A DNA stretch of 35,475 nt, from NCBI GenBank assembly GCA_022843265.1, contig JALHNZ010000034.1:1-35475 (forward strand), read 5' to 3'. The notes beneath the pieces were generated by a model. It saw only the letters and a program-made list of their open reading frames with translations. It had not been told where the DNA came from and searched no databases. Positions 35,343 to 35,475 of the stretch are shown piece by piece. The position numbers and the translations under genes were made by a program. Origin of the DNA: Gemmatimonadaceae bacterium (GTDB lineage Bacteria > Gemmatimonadota > Gemmatimonadetes > Gemmatimonadales > Gemmatimonadaceae). Numbering within the stretch: the stretch's first letter is position 1; every line of letters starts with the position of its first letter.

Positions 35343-35373
35343 GGCGACGCCTCGGATTTTTCCCTTCGTCGCC
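35343..35373 (+). repeat. Inverted repeat between egtD and the DUF427 gene
   Basis: GGCGACG (35343-35349) pairs with CGTCGCC (35367-35373) around a 17-base loop that contains five T. A competing pair, CTCGG (35351-35355) with CCGAG (35372-35376), overlaps it. The position just after the egtD stop fits a partial terminator or an attenuator before the next gene. Confidence 0.35.
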
Positions 35374-35420
35374 GAGTCGCAGCTGGTCAATCGGCGACAT
35401 TCTTCTGCTGAGATGCAAAC

Positions 35421-35475
35421 ATGAAAGCCGTATGGAATGATGTGGTGATCGCTGAAAGCACTGACACCGTCATCG
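35421..35475 (+). CDS. DUF427 domain protein (5' part only)
   Basis: Eighteen codons are inside the window: MKAVWNDVVIAESTDTVI. The pattern M-K-A-x-W-N-x-x-V-I-A-E-S-x-D-T-V is the start of DUF427 proteins, small beta-rich proteins of unknown function, often about 90-130 residues long. It lies 81 bases after egtD on the same strand, so co-transcription is possible. Nothing is known that ties DUF427 to ergothioneine. Confidence 0.8.
   Translation, partial: MKAVWNDVVIAESTDTVI

Noticed and set aside
33100-35475. An EgtE-type C-S lyase or EgtA/EgtC gene within the window
   Set aside because: No PLP-dependent lyase, glutamate-cysteine ligase or amidohydrolase pattern was found. CysM at 13740 is a synthase, not the lyase.

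Overview
The window looks like chromosome of a Gemmatimonadota bacterium, close to Gemmatimonas. This is an inference from gene types and composition, since there is no rRNA here. The DNA is GC-rich. It carries a SusC/SusD-type outer-membrane pair, a PadR regulator coupled to a protein with an ADOP-type permease-prefix domain, an ECF sigma factor coupled to a giant Ser/Thr kinase, and few strong Shine-Dalgarno sites. Genes are tightly packed: no gene-free stretch exceeds about 240 bases. I see no tRNA, rRNA, CRISPR array, insertion sequence or prophage gene.

Layout. 1-147: start of a glycosyltransferase (minus). 229-3710: one large secreted metzincin lipoprotein (minus), split in two by an apparent single-base frameshift in a G run at 2488-2492. 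3807-5152: PadR regulator and a jellyroll-less LptF/G-like membrane protein (minus). 5248-5940: monoheme DUF3365 lipoprotein (minus). 6177-6875: membrane-anchored pentapeptide-repeat protein (plus). 6878-9313: hybrid histidine kinase (minus), divergent from 9521-12911, a coupled operon of a degenerate histidine kinase and two response regulators with HDOD-like and HD-like outputs (plus). 13038-13733: two small DoxX-like proteins. 13740-14681: CysM (minus). 14851-15950: YggT and PRC-barrel proteins (plus). 15928-21494: ECF sigma factor, a 1560-residue kinase/cyclase-like/ATPase/TPR protein and a DUF4242 protein (minus). 21676-22239: second PRC-barrel paralogue. 22249-24156: membrane Ser/Thr kinase (minus). 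24359-25240: DUF6544 protein. 25410-29661: SusC-SusD operon (minus). 29873-30565: methyltransferase. 30618-32983: OpuB-type ABC transporter (minus), divergent from 33100-35339, egtB-egtD (plus), followed by the start of a DUF427 gene.

The right end is the most interesting region. Ergothioneine biosynthesis genes egtB and egtD (coupled by an ATGA overlap) are transcribed divergently from a two-gene ABC importer of the glycine-betaine/OpuB class. Its second protein fuses a substrate-binding domain to a permease. The described ergothioneine importer EgtUV is also an OpuB-class ATPase plus a fused permease/binding protein, but with permease first and binding domain last. The order here is reversed. 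A combined make-and-import ergothioneine locus is therefore a reasonable hypothesis. An osmolyte transporter that merely lies next door is the main alternative.

Signalling proteins dominate the middle of the window: three kinase systems, one sigma factor and two response regulators. Several have lost canonical catalytic residues (the kinase at 9521 and the cyclase-like domain of the 1560-residue protein), which suggests scaffold or sensing roles rather than catalysis.
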